Of a stretch of 64,000 nucleotides of DNA, positions 13,495 through 25,531 are shown in pieces. Position 1 is the stretch's first letter, and the number at the start of each line of letters is the position of its first letter. The DNA is taken from positions 62,001-126,000 of the forward strand of contig JH720322.1 of NCBI GenBank assembly GCA_000231825.2, read 5' to 3'. Source of the DNA: Tetrahymena elliotti 4EA. Taxonomy: Eukaryota; Ciliophora; Oligohymenophorea; Hymenostomatida; Tetrahymenidae. Under the pieces are notes generated by a model, which saw nothing but the letters and a program-made list of their open reading frames with translations, searched no databases and was not told the origin of the DNA. Made by a program: the position numbers and the translations under genes.

Positions 13495-15292
13495 TCATGT
13501 TCTTTTTCTTATTCGTTTTGTACTTAATCTCTTTATTTTTTTTATAATTTTAAGTCCTACTTCTCTTTATTTAAATTATATCTCTCTTTATATCTATTAC
13601 ATATTTAGAAAATAATTAAATATTTTGAAATTCTTGTGAAGTGTTTATTTAAAAATAACTTGATCTGATAAATATTTTTTAGAAATTCTATTTTTAGAAA
13701 AACCCTTCTAAAAATAATAATATATATATTGATATGGTAATTAAAATAAGGGCTTTATTTGGAAAATTTCATAAAAAAAATTGTTTTTAAAATTGGAAAA
13801 AAATTTCAAACTTAAGTGAAAAGTGAAGAAAGAAATTGCTTTTATTCTTTGATTCTACCTGTTTATTTCTATTTCATTTAGGAAGTCTTCTTTTTATATA
13901 ATATATTTATTAATCTCTTCTTCATCAATTTAATTAAAATCTAAGTCAAATTTTTATATGTGCTTAACATTAGTTTTTTTAGGTATTTTATTCTCCTCTT
14001 GCCAAACAGGTATGGGAGCCAAAGGCTATCTTTTTTTATTAATAAACTATTCATCTGTATTTTTCTAAGCTATTTATATTGCACTTAAAATATCTGCAGT
14101 TGTATCAAAACCTATTTCTTTTTATTCTATATATTGTAATATTTTATTAGGATCTTACAGTTTTTTATAACGCTATCCCACTAGCTTAATTTTTTTATTT
14201 TAATTAAGTGTCTCATTATTTAAATTATTGATAGTGCCATTAAACGATTTACTGGTTTTTTTACTTTTTAAATAGCTAATCTAAACTTTTTCATCTTTCT
14301 ATTTCTCATCTGCTTACTTTATAGAATTCTGAGCTTTAGGTTTAGAAAAGCTATGATTTTCGATTTCTTTCATTAAATTTTACTATATTGGTTTATATTA
14401 ATCATGATAATTATGATAAAAAGACTAATGAACTGGGTTGTATTATTTAGGTTAATCAGGAAGTATAAACGAAGTATTATCTTAAGCAAAATCATGTACA
14501 AAACTATGTTTATTGAATTTTTTATCATATTGGTTTTATTTATTCACATCATCACTTTAATTACTTTAGACTTACATTTTATTAACAGTATTTTTTTGTA
14601 GATGTAAGTCTGCTTTATCTCTTAAAGAGTTTTTAGATGAAATGCTCCTTGGAGCAACTCCTCGATTTAAATAGTTCTTACTTTCATTTACTTCTTTCTA
14701 GATTTAATAATGGTTAAAAAAATGAATAAGAAATGGAAATAGAATAGATTAAATGATTAAGCCAGCTCAATAAACAAATAATATCAAGCTAATATTGAAA
14801 GTATGAATTAATTTTATTTACCAAAATAAAGCTGCTATTTCTGTTTTGATTAAAACTTTCAACTTGAGATTTTTTTTGGTAAATGTTTATCTATATAGGA
14901 GGTTTTATATAGCTTTTTGAGTTATTAGCACTATAATTTGATAATTTAGAAGTAGCTCTTCTTGTTTATGAATCAAAAACATTTGTAGCATTTGTTGTAA
15001 TATTTTCAAAATAAATGTCATTAAAGCTAGAATTTTTTTTTGATAACTTGCTCTAAGTACTCCTATCCTCTTATTTTGATAGAACATTTTCTCTAACGTA
15101 TTACATTTGTTAATTGTTTTAGCTACATTCAAGTTTTTAGTTCGAGTATTAATCATAGAATTACAAATAATGTTTTCTTTTTTGGAGCTCTAAATTTACT
15201 CCAAAAGTTAGAGGAACTCTTGGCAAAGGCACATGCTACTTGCGAAAGGGAGAAACAGAATTAGATGAAATTGATCTTTACTGTTTATTCAT
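13495..15292 (-). CDS. Unrecognised Gln/Asn/Ser-rich protein
   Basis: The frame starts at ATG 15292 (MNKQQRSISS) and carries one clear intron of about 120 nt near 14705-14830. Coding texture is good to about 13850; beyond that the frame stays open to TGA at 13495 but becomes rich in F/K/I and may be 3' untranslated sequence. The protein would be at most about 560 residues. It is low-complexity in its first half. A more ordered segment follows near 13860-14180, with IGFDTTADILSAIQIAQ, then LAPIPVWQEE and an acidic helix around QIDEEEINKYI. No membrane span, signal peptide or catalytic motif is visible and I do not recognise the family. A superficial likeness of the acidic helix to the Brf1 TBP-binding region was considered and dropped. 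Confidence 0.6.
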
Positions 15293-15763
15293 CAAATTAG
15301 AGAAACAACCAAAATATTTGAGATTTTTGAAAATTCTTTTTAGAAAAATTAAAATTAGTAGTTAGGAGTAAAAAATTTGATTGTTAGAGTATATCAAAAT
15401 ATAATTCATAACAAAGAATAAACCCTTTACCAAAATTTTATTAATTGAATAAAGAAAGAGTGAAGAAATAATTAGCCATGTAAATGAAGATAATAAAAAA
15501 TATTGATATATTTTTAGAACTAAACAAATTAATTTTTTATATAGAATTAATATAAATATTTTAATAAATATAATGTTAGGAATAAAGAAAAAATATTCTA
15601 ATAAAGTGAGATAGTACTTTTCTCTCTACTTCTTGATTTTAATAAATTAATGTGTCTGTTATTGTACTTAAATAATAACTATTATTATTTAATAGTTTTT
15701 TCTTTGTGATGCAATTTAAATAATCTTTCTATCATTAAAATTTATTGGAATTTTAAGTTTTTA
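15293..15763. other. AT-rich intergenic region
   Basis: No coding frame seen. It holds the upstream sequence of the gene ending at 15292 and the downstream sequence of the gene ending at 15764, both on the minus strand. Confidence 0.5.
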
Positions 15764-17620
15764 TCATGACTATTTTAAGTTTTAGAAACAAAAAGATCTT
15801 CCTATTTTTTCTTAACTTTTTGGGGTTACTATATAATCTAAAGATTACCTTGTATTATTTAAGATAGCATTTTTGAGTACACTCTAATTTTGTTATTAGT
15901 TTTGTTTTCTATGGGTAGCAGAATTTAAGATTTCTGGTGAATTCATTTTTAGGATATCTTAAAATATGTTGAGTATATAATTTAGAAATAGCTCTCTATG
16001 AGAAGTTTCTATAATGAGCTCAAACTATTTTTAAATGTGTATAGAACAAAGATTATCATTCGATTGAGAGATAATTATTTTTGAAATGTCTTTGATTGGG
16101 AATTTTTTATATCCATTTGTACTCTAAAAATCGTTTAATACAAAAAAGTTTGTTTCATCAAGACAGATTAATTTCTCTTCAGTCTTTTTAGAATGAGAAA
16201 ACTTTTTAACTTAATCACTGAAAAAGTAAGAGTCATTGTCTTTTTATTCATTCTATTTTTTTTTTATCAAAGATTAAATTAACTCTTCCATTCTAACACC
16301 GGCAAAGTCAGTGTTACAGAATTTATCATTTGCACTGCTATTAGATTCATTAAATGTTTTAAATTTTTGCATCAGGAAAAAGGTAGATTTTCTTCTTGTT
16401 AGGTCTCTTTTTTCAGGACTTGATGATGTTCTGCTTCCTATTCAATTTAAGATAAAAAATTTAGATTGAACAATAAAGAATAAAACTTTTTGATACTTGC
16501 TGATTCATATGGAGATTAATTGTCTTCTTTGTTGGGTAATATTATGGAAACCCTTTTAGGAGAACGAGGAATAGCATTACATTAAGATATATCACTATTT
16601 GAGATTTTTGGATCAGTTGAGAAGGATGTCTTTGATTTTCTAAATTCAATATTTTATCTTTTATTTTAAATTCTGATTAAAGGATTGCTTAAATCAGAAT
16701 CTTAACTGTATGATTGTTTAGTAATATTTTTTTTACTGTCATTAACATCATCAATAAATTATTAAATCTTCTTCAAAATGGTTTCAGTTTTTTCTAAAGA
16801 CTATTAGAGATTACTGGAATTATCACTGAAAAACTCTGTGCTACTAATAGAACTTTTTTATATTTAATTAATTATTAAATTTTTCTAAATTTTAAAAAAT
16901 TTACTCTTCGCTATTGCAACTTTCATTAGAGTGGGTAGAGTTTTTTTTATCTCCAAGAATTATTTTCCTTTCAATAATTCTTAGGATATCGTTTAATTAA
17001 GAATTAACTGTCTAAAGGATCAATGAATCTCCTAAACTTTGTGATTCTTATTATTATTTAGATTAAGGAATGAATTTTTATTATAACTAAAGTTTTAATT
17101 AAATGATTTCTTAATCTTTGAAAAATAATAAGCAAATTAGTTGTTAAATCTACTATTTAGCTTTTTTTATTTCATTTTCAAAGTTAAAAGAATTTTGATT
17201 ATTAAGATTTGTAATGTAATTATCATTGAGATGAATTACTTCATTTTGTCCTTAGTTATTTTCTTAAGTCTTTTAAAAATAAATTTGTGAGTATTATAAT
17301 AGATCAGCAAGTAGATTTTAATTCTCATTTTGCTGATCGGTTTTAATTTGTAAAAAATTTTGGTGAATTTGTTATTTGTCCTTTTCATTTTATTTGGGAA
17401 ATTAGAGGTTATATTTGTTCAAATGATTTTCATTAAAGTTAGCAGCTTCAGAATTTGATAATCTTTATTGAGTCTATTCGAAGTTTTCAAGGTATTTTTC
17501 ATCATAATTCTTGGTGTTTTGATTTTAATTTAATAATATTTAAGATATATATTCAGAGAGTTTCTTAATTTAATTATCTGAATGACTGAAGTTAGCAGAT
17601 TATTACATATGTGCAAACAT
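15764..17620 (-). CDS. Coiled-coil protein with C-terminal PH/myosin TH1-like domain
   Basis: The start is taken at ATG 17620 (MFAHMQQ); the frame is open some 20 codons further upstream, so the true start could lie in an earlier exon. The first ~250 residues are Q/N-rich with coiled-coil segments (KDQEIIQLKLQLQQ). Two introns are well defined by frame: 53 nt near 16890 and 59 nt near 16440-16500. The last third holds a domain around 15930-16200 with EEKLICLDETNFFVLND, then DISKIIISQSNDNLCSIHI and FELIIETSHRELFLNYIL. That is the strand and C-terminal helix pattern of PH-like myosin-I-tail (TH1) domains, which bind acidic phospholipids. Ser/Arg-rich linkers flank it. The neighbour at 18097-22279 carries a related domain, suggesting an old tandem duplication. 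Membrane-linked scaffold is the inferred role; there is no motor domain. Confidence 0.7.
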
Positions 17621-18096
17621 TTTTTAAAACTTAGGATTTATTAAATTATATTTTATTTTTTTGTTTATTAACTTTTGAAGCAGCTTTTGTCAGAACTTAA
17701 AATTAAATTGTTGCAAATTTTTTTGGGTTTTATTATTTTTTGTGGCTTTAAAGCAATTTTAAGATTAAAGTTAATTTATTTTTTAATGATGGATAATGTT
17801 ATTAAACCTTTAAACATAAAATTATTGTAGGATATTAATCATAATGTCAACAAAACTTAATAAAAAAGTATTTTCAAAATATTTAAATCAGATTGTCTGA
17901 AAGGGTTAGTGCAAATTTTGTTTTTATTAGGTCTTTTTTAAAGTTCATTAATACTAGCATTACATAGACGTAAGAAAATAATAGTTATAATAAGAATTTG
18001 TTTTTTAATAAACGAGTACAGTAAATTAGGAGTGATGTCACTGATTTAATTTAAAAAATGTAGACTGTGAATAAATATAAAATAAATAAATAAATT
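17621..18096. other. Short intergenic region
   Basis: AT-rich, no supported gene. It separates the two coiled-coil/TH1-like genes, both transcribed leftward, and probably holds the 3' end of one transcript and the promoter of the other. An upstream exon of the left-hand gene cannot be excluded. Confidence 0.45.
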
Positions 18097-21000
18097 TCAA
18101 TTTTCAGGTGTTTATCTAACTAAGTTTAAAAGCAATTCATACTCTTTAGGATCATTCGTTTTAATTTATATGGGATTTGTTTGGTTCTTTATTTAAAAAA
18201 CTAATATTTTTTCTTTGTTTTATGTTTCTTCATTTATAGTTGCTCCAATTAGACTAACTTCAATTACTTTTACTTCTACTTTTTAATCTTTATATATAAT
18301 TGCTTTGGTATCATTTATTTCCAAAAAATAAGACTTCCATGGGTTGAACAGGAAATTTGAAAAAATGTTTTGATTAATTTTCATTTAAATATTAAAATAA
18401 TTTGATTTGTTTGTAATATTGGTATTAGATTGGATAGAATTCATTTTCATAACTTTATCTTGAAGATTCTAATTTACTGCTTTGGCTTGCTTATTTATTT
18501 GCTAATCTATTGTTTTAGGATTTCTCATTTCTGTGTCAGCTTAATCCTTAACAGATTATTTAAAATAAAATGTAAATATTTAACATTTTCACAAAATTAA
18601 ATTTACATTTTATAAGTTTGGAGTTGCAGCCAACTATTCAGGAGACTGGAAGATTTTTTCTTTCTTCTTCGATCTGATCAATAGATTTTCTGCAAAAGAT
18701 ATCATATATGTAGGTAATTCTAGGGATTTAAATAAATTTTTTAAAAAGATATTTAATTCAAACCTCCTACAAGATTCAATAACGTAGTCCGATTAATTTA
18801 GCACATGAATAACGCAAAGATTAGAATTCATGTTACTAAACGTAATTCTGTTTATTAATCTTACTTAAAATTTTCTGACCAGCTTAAAATTATCTGTAGG
18901 ATTTATTATGTAAACATACTGAGAAGTTATACACAATATTCTGCGCTCCTTTTCATTCTAAGCATTAATTCTATAAATTGAATCTGAATAAAAATATTAT
19001 AGAGATTAATTGGGCTCATTCTTGATTAAAGACATTTTTATATTTAAAGTATTTTCTGATAAATTTTTTTTTTAGTTAGTTTCGAATGTTTTCCTAATTT
19101 AAATAATTCTAGCATCTTGCTTTAAATTTAAATTGTCTGAATTAATAACCTAATTTTATTGTGGTAAGGAAAAACTATGAATGAACTTAGGATTTTCCTT
19201 TTATTAGCTTGAATCTTACAGCTCATTAAATTACCTAACTGTAATTAATTTTCTATTTTAAGGAATTTTATCTTCATTTTATGTCAATTATTGATTATAG
19301 GTGTTTTTATGATTCGAAAATAATTGTTTGTTTAGTTAATTCCAATAGAAGTTAGTATCACCTTTTAAGACTTATTAGAAACTCGGGGTAATATTTTCTT
19401 GTGTACAATCTATTTTTATTTTGAGGAAGAAAGAGAAAGTTAAAAAAAATGTCTATAATTGTGAAAGACCTTTCAAATTTTTGGATCATTCAGTTTTTAA
19501 AAAAGATAGATAAGTTATTAAAATGATAATTGCTTAATTTTTATGGTCATTATTATACAATCTATGAATTTTTTTAAATTTTTGTTTCTCAAACTTTTTG
19601 TTTTAGTTAATTAAAATTTAAATTTTGTTCAATAATAATAAGAATAATTATGATAAAAATTAAACAATTATCATTTTTGATTACTGATCTATTTTTTTTA
19701 TTGTAATTTATGGCCAAGAATGTACTAGGTCCTTGATTAAATATATATTTAGAGTTACCTTTATTTTCAATGTTTTTATTTTGATCTGCCTTTGTAATAG
19801 AGCTTTTCATGTAATCTTCTTAATTTAGTTAAACATTAGTGGAAGGAGTACTTTAAATTCTGATTATTGAGATATTTGGGGATATTTTTTAAGTTTATTC
19901 ATAATCATTAACATCTCTCTTTGTTTAAAGCTTTTAATAGCTTTAAATTATTTCTAAAGCTGCATAATTAAAATCACTTATCCTTTTAGAATTGAAGGAA
20001 TTTTATTATTGATTTTCTCCCTTATTTTTTGATACATTCATTAAATTACCAAAAACATTATCTTCCTCTTCAATAGAATCTCTATTTATTTTTAGCTAAT
20101 TTTGTAAAGTATCTGATTACTCATCATTTTCATCACCATGATAATCAAAAATTCCATTAAAATTTATCTACTCTAGGTCGTTTTCTAAGCTTCTTTATTC
20201 CAAAATGTCATCATTCTTTTCAGTAGTAATTAATTGTTAAATTTCATTTTACCAAGACATTCTGTTAAATAAGCTTTTTCTTTTTTAGACTCCTTGCTAA
20301 TTGATTGGTAATTCCAACCTTGATACTGTTAAATCATTGAAAGAATTGAAAGAATCACTAATTTCGTTGATCTGCTTTTTTAAAGTAAATACTTCTGATT
20401 ACAAATTATTATTATTTTCTTCATTATCTTCTATAGTCTTCACATAGCCTTAGATTGTATCCTTCAATTTCTGATTTTCCATCTTTAATTGAGAATTTTC
20501 ATCTTCTAAGTGGATGATAATACCATTCAACTACTCTATATTTTGTCTTTCTGTAAAATTCAATGATGAATTTTATGATCTTTTTATAGAAATTAATTTT
20601 TTAGTTAAGTTTGAAGGTAGAAAAATTAAAAATAAATTAAATAAATTTTAAGTGCTTGTGGGGAGGGAAGTATTTACTAATTTTTTAATTTTAGTAATTC
20701 TCTACTGTTGTTCTTTTAATAATTCTTAATAAATTTCATTTTTAAAGTTTTGAGAAATAAATGAAATATTCAGAAATTAGTGATAAAAGACAGCCAGTAA
20801 TTAGGAACTCATAGAACAAAAAAATAAAAATATTCATTACTCAATAGGGCTCTTTTCTATTTGATTTTTGAGAGTTAATATTTCTTTTTCTTAGATCTCT
20901 TAGGCCTGTATAGATTCCTTAACATTTTTTTTTAAGTTGGAGGTTTGAAATTTTAGTTCTTTAATTTCTAAATCTTTTATTTTTACTTCTTTTACTAGTC

Positions 21001-22279
21001 TATCATGTTCTTATTATATTACCTAATATTCTTTTTCTTTGTTTTGTAAAATTAAAATCTATTTATTAAGCTGATCGATATTTTCTTGGAGCTTTAATAT
21101 TTTTTCCTCTAAATATGAAATTTAGCTTATGTAATCTTCTTCTTTTTTTTGAAGCTAGCTAATTATTTGCGCTTTCATTTGTTTAATCTCTAAGAAACTT
21201 TAAATTTAGCTATCCTTTTCATAGATTTACTGCTATAAATTTTGTATTTCTTGCTAAAGTGTAGAATAAAACTACTATATTTTATCAACTATACCCGAGT
21301 ATTATTTATCTTTCTATTCAAATTCACTTAGAACTGGATATAAATCTCTCATACTCTAAACAAAATTATTTTCTACAAAAAAATTTCTGGACTACTTTTC
21401 AAAATTTTTGAATGAGTTGACGTCTTATATATTAGAGAGAGAACTAATTACAGAAGTAAACTGATAGTTTTAATTCTTTTGATTATTGTTATTTTAGTTT
21501 TGATTCACAAAATCTTTTTTTTCAGATGAAATAGAATTTTCAAATATATCTTTTTTATTGATTTCAGTTTAAGAAGCATTTTAACTGTCACAACTTGTGC
21601 AGTCTTCTTCACTCTCGTGAAAAACATAAGCTTATTCATAGTTTTCTATATTATTCTATCCATATTTATTCAGTAGAACATAATTCTCATACTTGCTGAT
21701 ATATTACTGCAAATCATTATTAAAAACAAATTCTTAACCATTCTCTTTACAGCTTAGCATTTAAAATATTTACTAAGCTAACTCGGGTTCTAGCTATAAT
21801 TTGTCTTGGCTTTTCAAATTTTCTATTTGTTATAAAATAAATGATAACTAGCACTTATTAGGATCTTCTGATTTAGCTACTTTCGCTGCTTTGTTGTAAA
21901 TAAATAAGATCTAATTAATAGAGTCAAAATTCAAATGCTAATATGTGTTGATAAGATTAATTTCCTCAAGCTATATGTGATTCATACTTCTAATTTCTAG
22001 CTAATCTATATCATCGTTTTACTAATCATTTTTTTGCTAATAACTTTGCTCTTCTAATAAACACTAAAGAATTAATGCTTCAATACCCTCTATTGTAACA
22101 TTCCCTTCTTATTTTTGATAGAGAACATTATAAAGCTATACAATAACTTCCTCATCTAAGGCATACTTGGGGTTTATTTCTCCTATTTTGTTTAAGATCT
22201 CTGTAAACTCTTTCAAATCTACATTTAAGCCTTAAAACTATTCTTTTTTAGCTTAAATTAAAGCCTGTATATAAACCAT
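18097..22279 (-). CDS. Long coiled-coil protein with TH1-like and C-terminal PH-like domains
   Basis: About 1,250-1,300 residues from ATG 22279 (MVYIQALIQA) to TGA at 18097, with several introns; those near 19450-19760 and 20590-20840 are not resolved exactly. The N-terminus resembles a degenerate EF-hand pair (helices around KEFTEILNKIGEINP and TIEGIEALILQCL). Long heptad-rich coiled coil fills about 20850-21350. Around 18700-18990 is a PH-like TH1-type domain: ERRILCITSQYVYIIN, then INRITFSNMNSNLCVIHVL and DYVIESCRRFELNIFLKNL. After a 60-nt intron comes a PH-like domain (about 18110-18400) with a strand pattern including FNPWKSYFLEI, IIYKDQ and a terminal helix EYELLLNLV. Two lipid-binding modules on a rod suggest a membrane-to-cytoskeleton scaffold; this is inference. 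It shares the TH1-like module with its left neighbour. Confidence 0.75.
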
Positions 22280-22702
22280 ATTTATTATCAAAATATACTT
22301 ATTTTAAATTTGATTGGTTTTTTTAATATGTTTATTTTTTATCAGAACAAGATAATTAAACTTATATATGAAACAAATCAACGATTTACCAATTCTTATT
22401 TTTTATCATAGTGTATATAGATCATGATTATCAAAAAAAAAACACAAATTTTATAGTGTGCAGAAATATATCTGTTTATTTATTTTTTTTTAGTTTAATT
22501 TAGTAAAAAATATTAATATGCAATTTTTTACATTTATTAATTTCTTTGAAAATTTTTATTCATCTATCTTTCTACTTTCTTCTAATAAATATTAATATAT
22601 GATTAACGCTATAAGATTCTTTTGCTTACGTACTATTAACTATTTAATTCATCAAAAATTCTATGTTAAAATTTTAAACAATTTATTATATTTTTAGTAT
22701 TT
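22280..22702. other. Divergent promoter region
   Basis: AT-rich non-coding stretch between a minus-strand gene starting at 22279 and a plus-strand gene starting at 22703. It must hold the promoters of both. I see no specific factor site I can name. Confidence 0.5.
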
Positions 22703-23260
22703 ATGGATAAACAAACAAAAGAATTATCTCAAGTTAATTAAATAGATAAACTACACCTAGGAAGCTACAATTAGTGTTCTATTGGATTGACCTGTCGCCC
22801 CTTGACTTATAATAATTCATCATTTATAGCATATAAAGAAGATTTTAATTGTGATATATTGCTAACATTGTTAGAAGATTGTGAGATCATGTTTTATGGA
22901 TTAGATTAAATTGAAAAACTAGCATAGGAATAAGGAATTAAATAATTAAGATATCCTATTCCTGATAATTCAGTCCCTAGCGATCTATAAGACCTTCATA
23001 AATTCATAAATTAGTAACTTTTGCCATAATTAAACAACAAAAAAAATATGATAATTCATTGCTTTGCAGGTCTCAATCGTACTGGTACAATAGGTGCTTG
23101 TGTGTTACTAGAAATAAATCCAAACATAGACGACTAGTAAGCAATTCAAATAATAAGAGATACAAGAAAAGGTTCAATATCTCATGCTGGGCAAGATGAA
23201 TTCATTACAAAATATTACTAGTACTTACAAAAATAAAGGTAAGGACAAGAAAGTAAATGA
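22703..23260 (+). CDS. Small dual-specificity/tyrosine phosphatase, CDKN3 (KAP)-like
   Basis: A single intronless frame of 185 residues (MDKQTKELSQ to TGA 23258-23260). The P-loop HCFAGLNRTG fits the HCX5R signature, with catalytic Cys120 and Arg126. Asp88 in YPIPDNSVPSD is placed like the general acid, 32 residues before the cysteine. The N-terminal GLTCRPL box and the IRDTRKGSISHAGQDEF helix after the P-loop resemble CDKN3/KAP, which dephosphorylates the T-loop of cyclin-dependent kinases, more than MAPK phosphatases. Length is close to that of CDKN3 (about 210 residues). There is no membrane anchor or targeting extension. The exact substrate class is uncertain: other small DSPs share the fold. 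The phosphatase call is firm, the KAP-like assignment moderate. Confidence 0.85.
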
Positions 23261-23740
23261 TATGCTATGCAAAGGAAAAACTTAAAAAGAAATATAATAT
23301 AAACTTATAAAACAATAAAATGAATGCAAAGAGAATATAAAAAATAATATTGAAAGTAATATAAAATATTTATTTTCTACCTTTCTTTACTTTAGAACCA
23401 ATTAAAAGAAATTTGAAATACAATTTAGAGAGACTTTTAAGAACTTTTTAATTAGTTTATTAACGCTATTAAAATTGAAATTATTTAATTACTCCCTCCA
23501 ATTCCAAATTGATTATAATTATAAATCTAAATACTACAAATACTTTATTAATTTAATATATATGTCAATCATCAAATATATAAATGTATGATTTAAGATT
23601 TGATTATACTTATCAATGTAAATTATTTCTTCTTATACAAGACAATGTAAACAATTTCATTATTTCTATTCCTCTTTAATTATTTATTTGTTTATTAATT
23701 ATCAAACAAAATTAAGCCAAATTCAAATTTGTTTTCAAAT
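23261..23740. other. AT-rich intergenic region
   Basis: No coding frame recognised. It lies between two plus-strand genes and presumably holds the 3' untranslated region of the phosphatase gene and the promoter of the small membrane-protein gene. Confidence 0.5.
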
Positions 23741-23968
23741 ATGACTAATATATCAGAAGAAATAGTCAATTTCAATTTCATACCTGTTCTCCTTGTATTG
23801 TTTATGGCTGCGCTAGGAGGATTCTTTTGTAAAAAGATTTTCAATAAATTCTTACTTATCTTAAACTATTTTTTGTTTTAATCAAAAGGCTGTAAAGCGT
23901 TACATGGGTGCCATAGTGAGTAGAGCATTTAATACTTTAAAAAGTATGATTAAACAAAGTAAAAGTGA
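23741..23968 (+). CDS. Tiny hydrophobic membrane protein (75 aa, or 55 aa if spliced)
   Basis: ATG 23741 opens a frame to TGA 23966-23968. A strong membrane span lies near residues 14-29 (IPVLLVLFMAALGGFF). A 60-nt GT...AG stretch at 23829-23888 has the look of a Tetrahymena intron and, being a multiple of three, removes exactly 20 residues without changing the frame. Retained, it adds a second hydrophobic stretch (FLLILNYFLF). The C-terminus is short and polar (Q/K/H-rich). No family recognised. Its small size, in a code where random frames stay open easily, makes this a tentative gene; the clean start and hydrophobic profile argue for it. Confidence 0.4.
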
Positions 23969-24291
23969 GATATTCTTGATTTGATTATCATAAAGTATTC
24001 ATTTAATATTTTAAACTGAATAAAAACTTAAACTAAAGCACACTAAAATTTGTTAAAAGATATGTTAAGATGAGTATTTTTACCGCATTAAATGCATTTA
24101 AATCATCAATTTTTAATATTTAATACTTAGTTTGTGAAGAAAAAGTAATGATAGAAAATAAAGCTAATTTTAGAAATAATAAATATATTTTTATCTAAGA
24201 AATTATATATTTTATAAATGGTAATGGATTAATAATAATATAAACAAACACACCCAAAAAACAAAATTTTTAAATTATTTTATGAAAATTT
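23969..24291. other. Convergent intergenic region
   Basis: AT-rich stretch between the 3' ends of a plus-strand and a minus-strand gene. Nothing coding seen. Confidence 0.5.
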
Positions 24292-25531
24292 TCAAATCTT
24301 TTTGTAATTATTTTTAACTAATTGTATTAAATCTTCTTCATCATCTTCTTAAACCTATTATTTTGCATCGCTTTTCTTATTCTATGAGCGATCTGTGTAT
24401 TTATTAGAACTATTTTCTGTTAATTACTGATTTCTATGAGTAGCAGGTACAGATTTTAAACCTCCTCTTCTGTCAGATAATTGGTTATTTAGAAGCTATT
24501 CTTCAATTATTCTATTTCTTTACTCAACTAAATAGGAATAATAGTTAAACTGGGGATCTTCTTTCTTTTATTTCATTATAAATTGTAACCAATCAGATAA
24601 ATAAACAAATGGTAATTAGAATTCATCTTATGGGTCAGTAACAGGAACATTTAATTAAAATCTTATTGATTCAATGATACATGCTGCTTCCCAAAATGAG
24701 ATATCTAAGCCTAATCCTTGAATTAAGTATTAAATATCTCTAGCACTCATTATTTTATCTGCTAATTCATCATTCATTATAAGCTCCTAAACACCTTCTT
24801 CATTTTTTAATACATTTTCTTACAGATTCTGCTTGACTAATTCAGCATACCTCGAAGAATCACAATGGATATAGTTGAGTTTTTCATATACTTCGATGTT
24901 TCTTAAATAGTCTGGTAGCATATTTGATTAAATAAGTCCATCTTCATGAATGTCCAAAAGATCTATCAGTCTATTTACTAATATATTATCACACTCAAAA
25001 TCTTTTTCTAAAATATTTTTAAAATGTTCTCTTCTCACAAACCCAAACTCACTAAATCTAGATTTTTTAAGAAAGTTTAAAATTAGTAAAAAACAAGTAA
25101 ATAAATAATTACCTTGTTATGATTCTTTCAAAGTCAGCAATTGTAAATGACTTATTTATAAGTATAAGAGAGAATTCTTTAACAGCATAAGAGTAAGAGT
25201 CTCTTAAAATATCTTCATAATTTAAAAAACTATTATAACTTTTAACAAAATCTGTTGTGTTAATTTCGCCACTCTCTTCAAAATCTAGAACAGATATTAG
25301 CTTATGCAAGTAACCATTCTTTATGTGGAGAGTTTCTTGTATTGGTAATTCATTCAAAAAATTATAAAATTCCCTCAGAGTTACTCTTTTCTAATGCTTT
25401 TCTGCTTTTAAAATAAAATTCCTTAAAATATTTTATGCACGTCTTTTATTTCTTCTAATATTTTCCATGACCAACACAAACACTTTGTTAATTGGTTCTT
25501 TTGAGTACTCCATATTATCAAATCTTATCAT
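24292..25531 (-). CDS. EF-hand protein
   Basis: Two exons (25113-25531 and 24292-25057) separated by a 55-nt intron join in frame to give 394 residues; a second in-frame ATG at 25513 would give 388. A calcium-binding loop at residues 83-94, DFEESGEINTTD, fits the EF-hand pattern (D1, S5, G6, I8, acidic 12). A second, poorer loop starts DIHEDGLIQ. The rest is mainly helical, ending in a charged Q/D/E tail (EDDEEDLIQLVKN). There is no membrane span. The start lies at or inside the 3' end of the upstream C2CD3-like gene on the same strand, which is unusually tight. A calcium-dependent cortical or ciliary role is possible from context only. Confidence 0.75.

Noticed and set aside
13860..13960. 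Possible Brf1 (TFIIIB) TBP-binding region in the Q-rich protein
   Set aside because: Only the acidic helix is similar; the conserved Trp and following residues of that family are absent.
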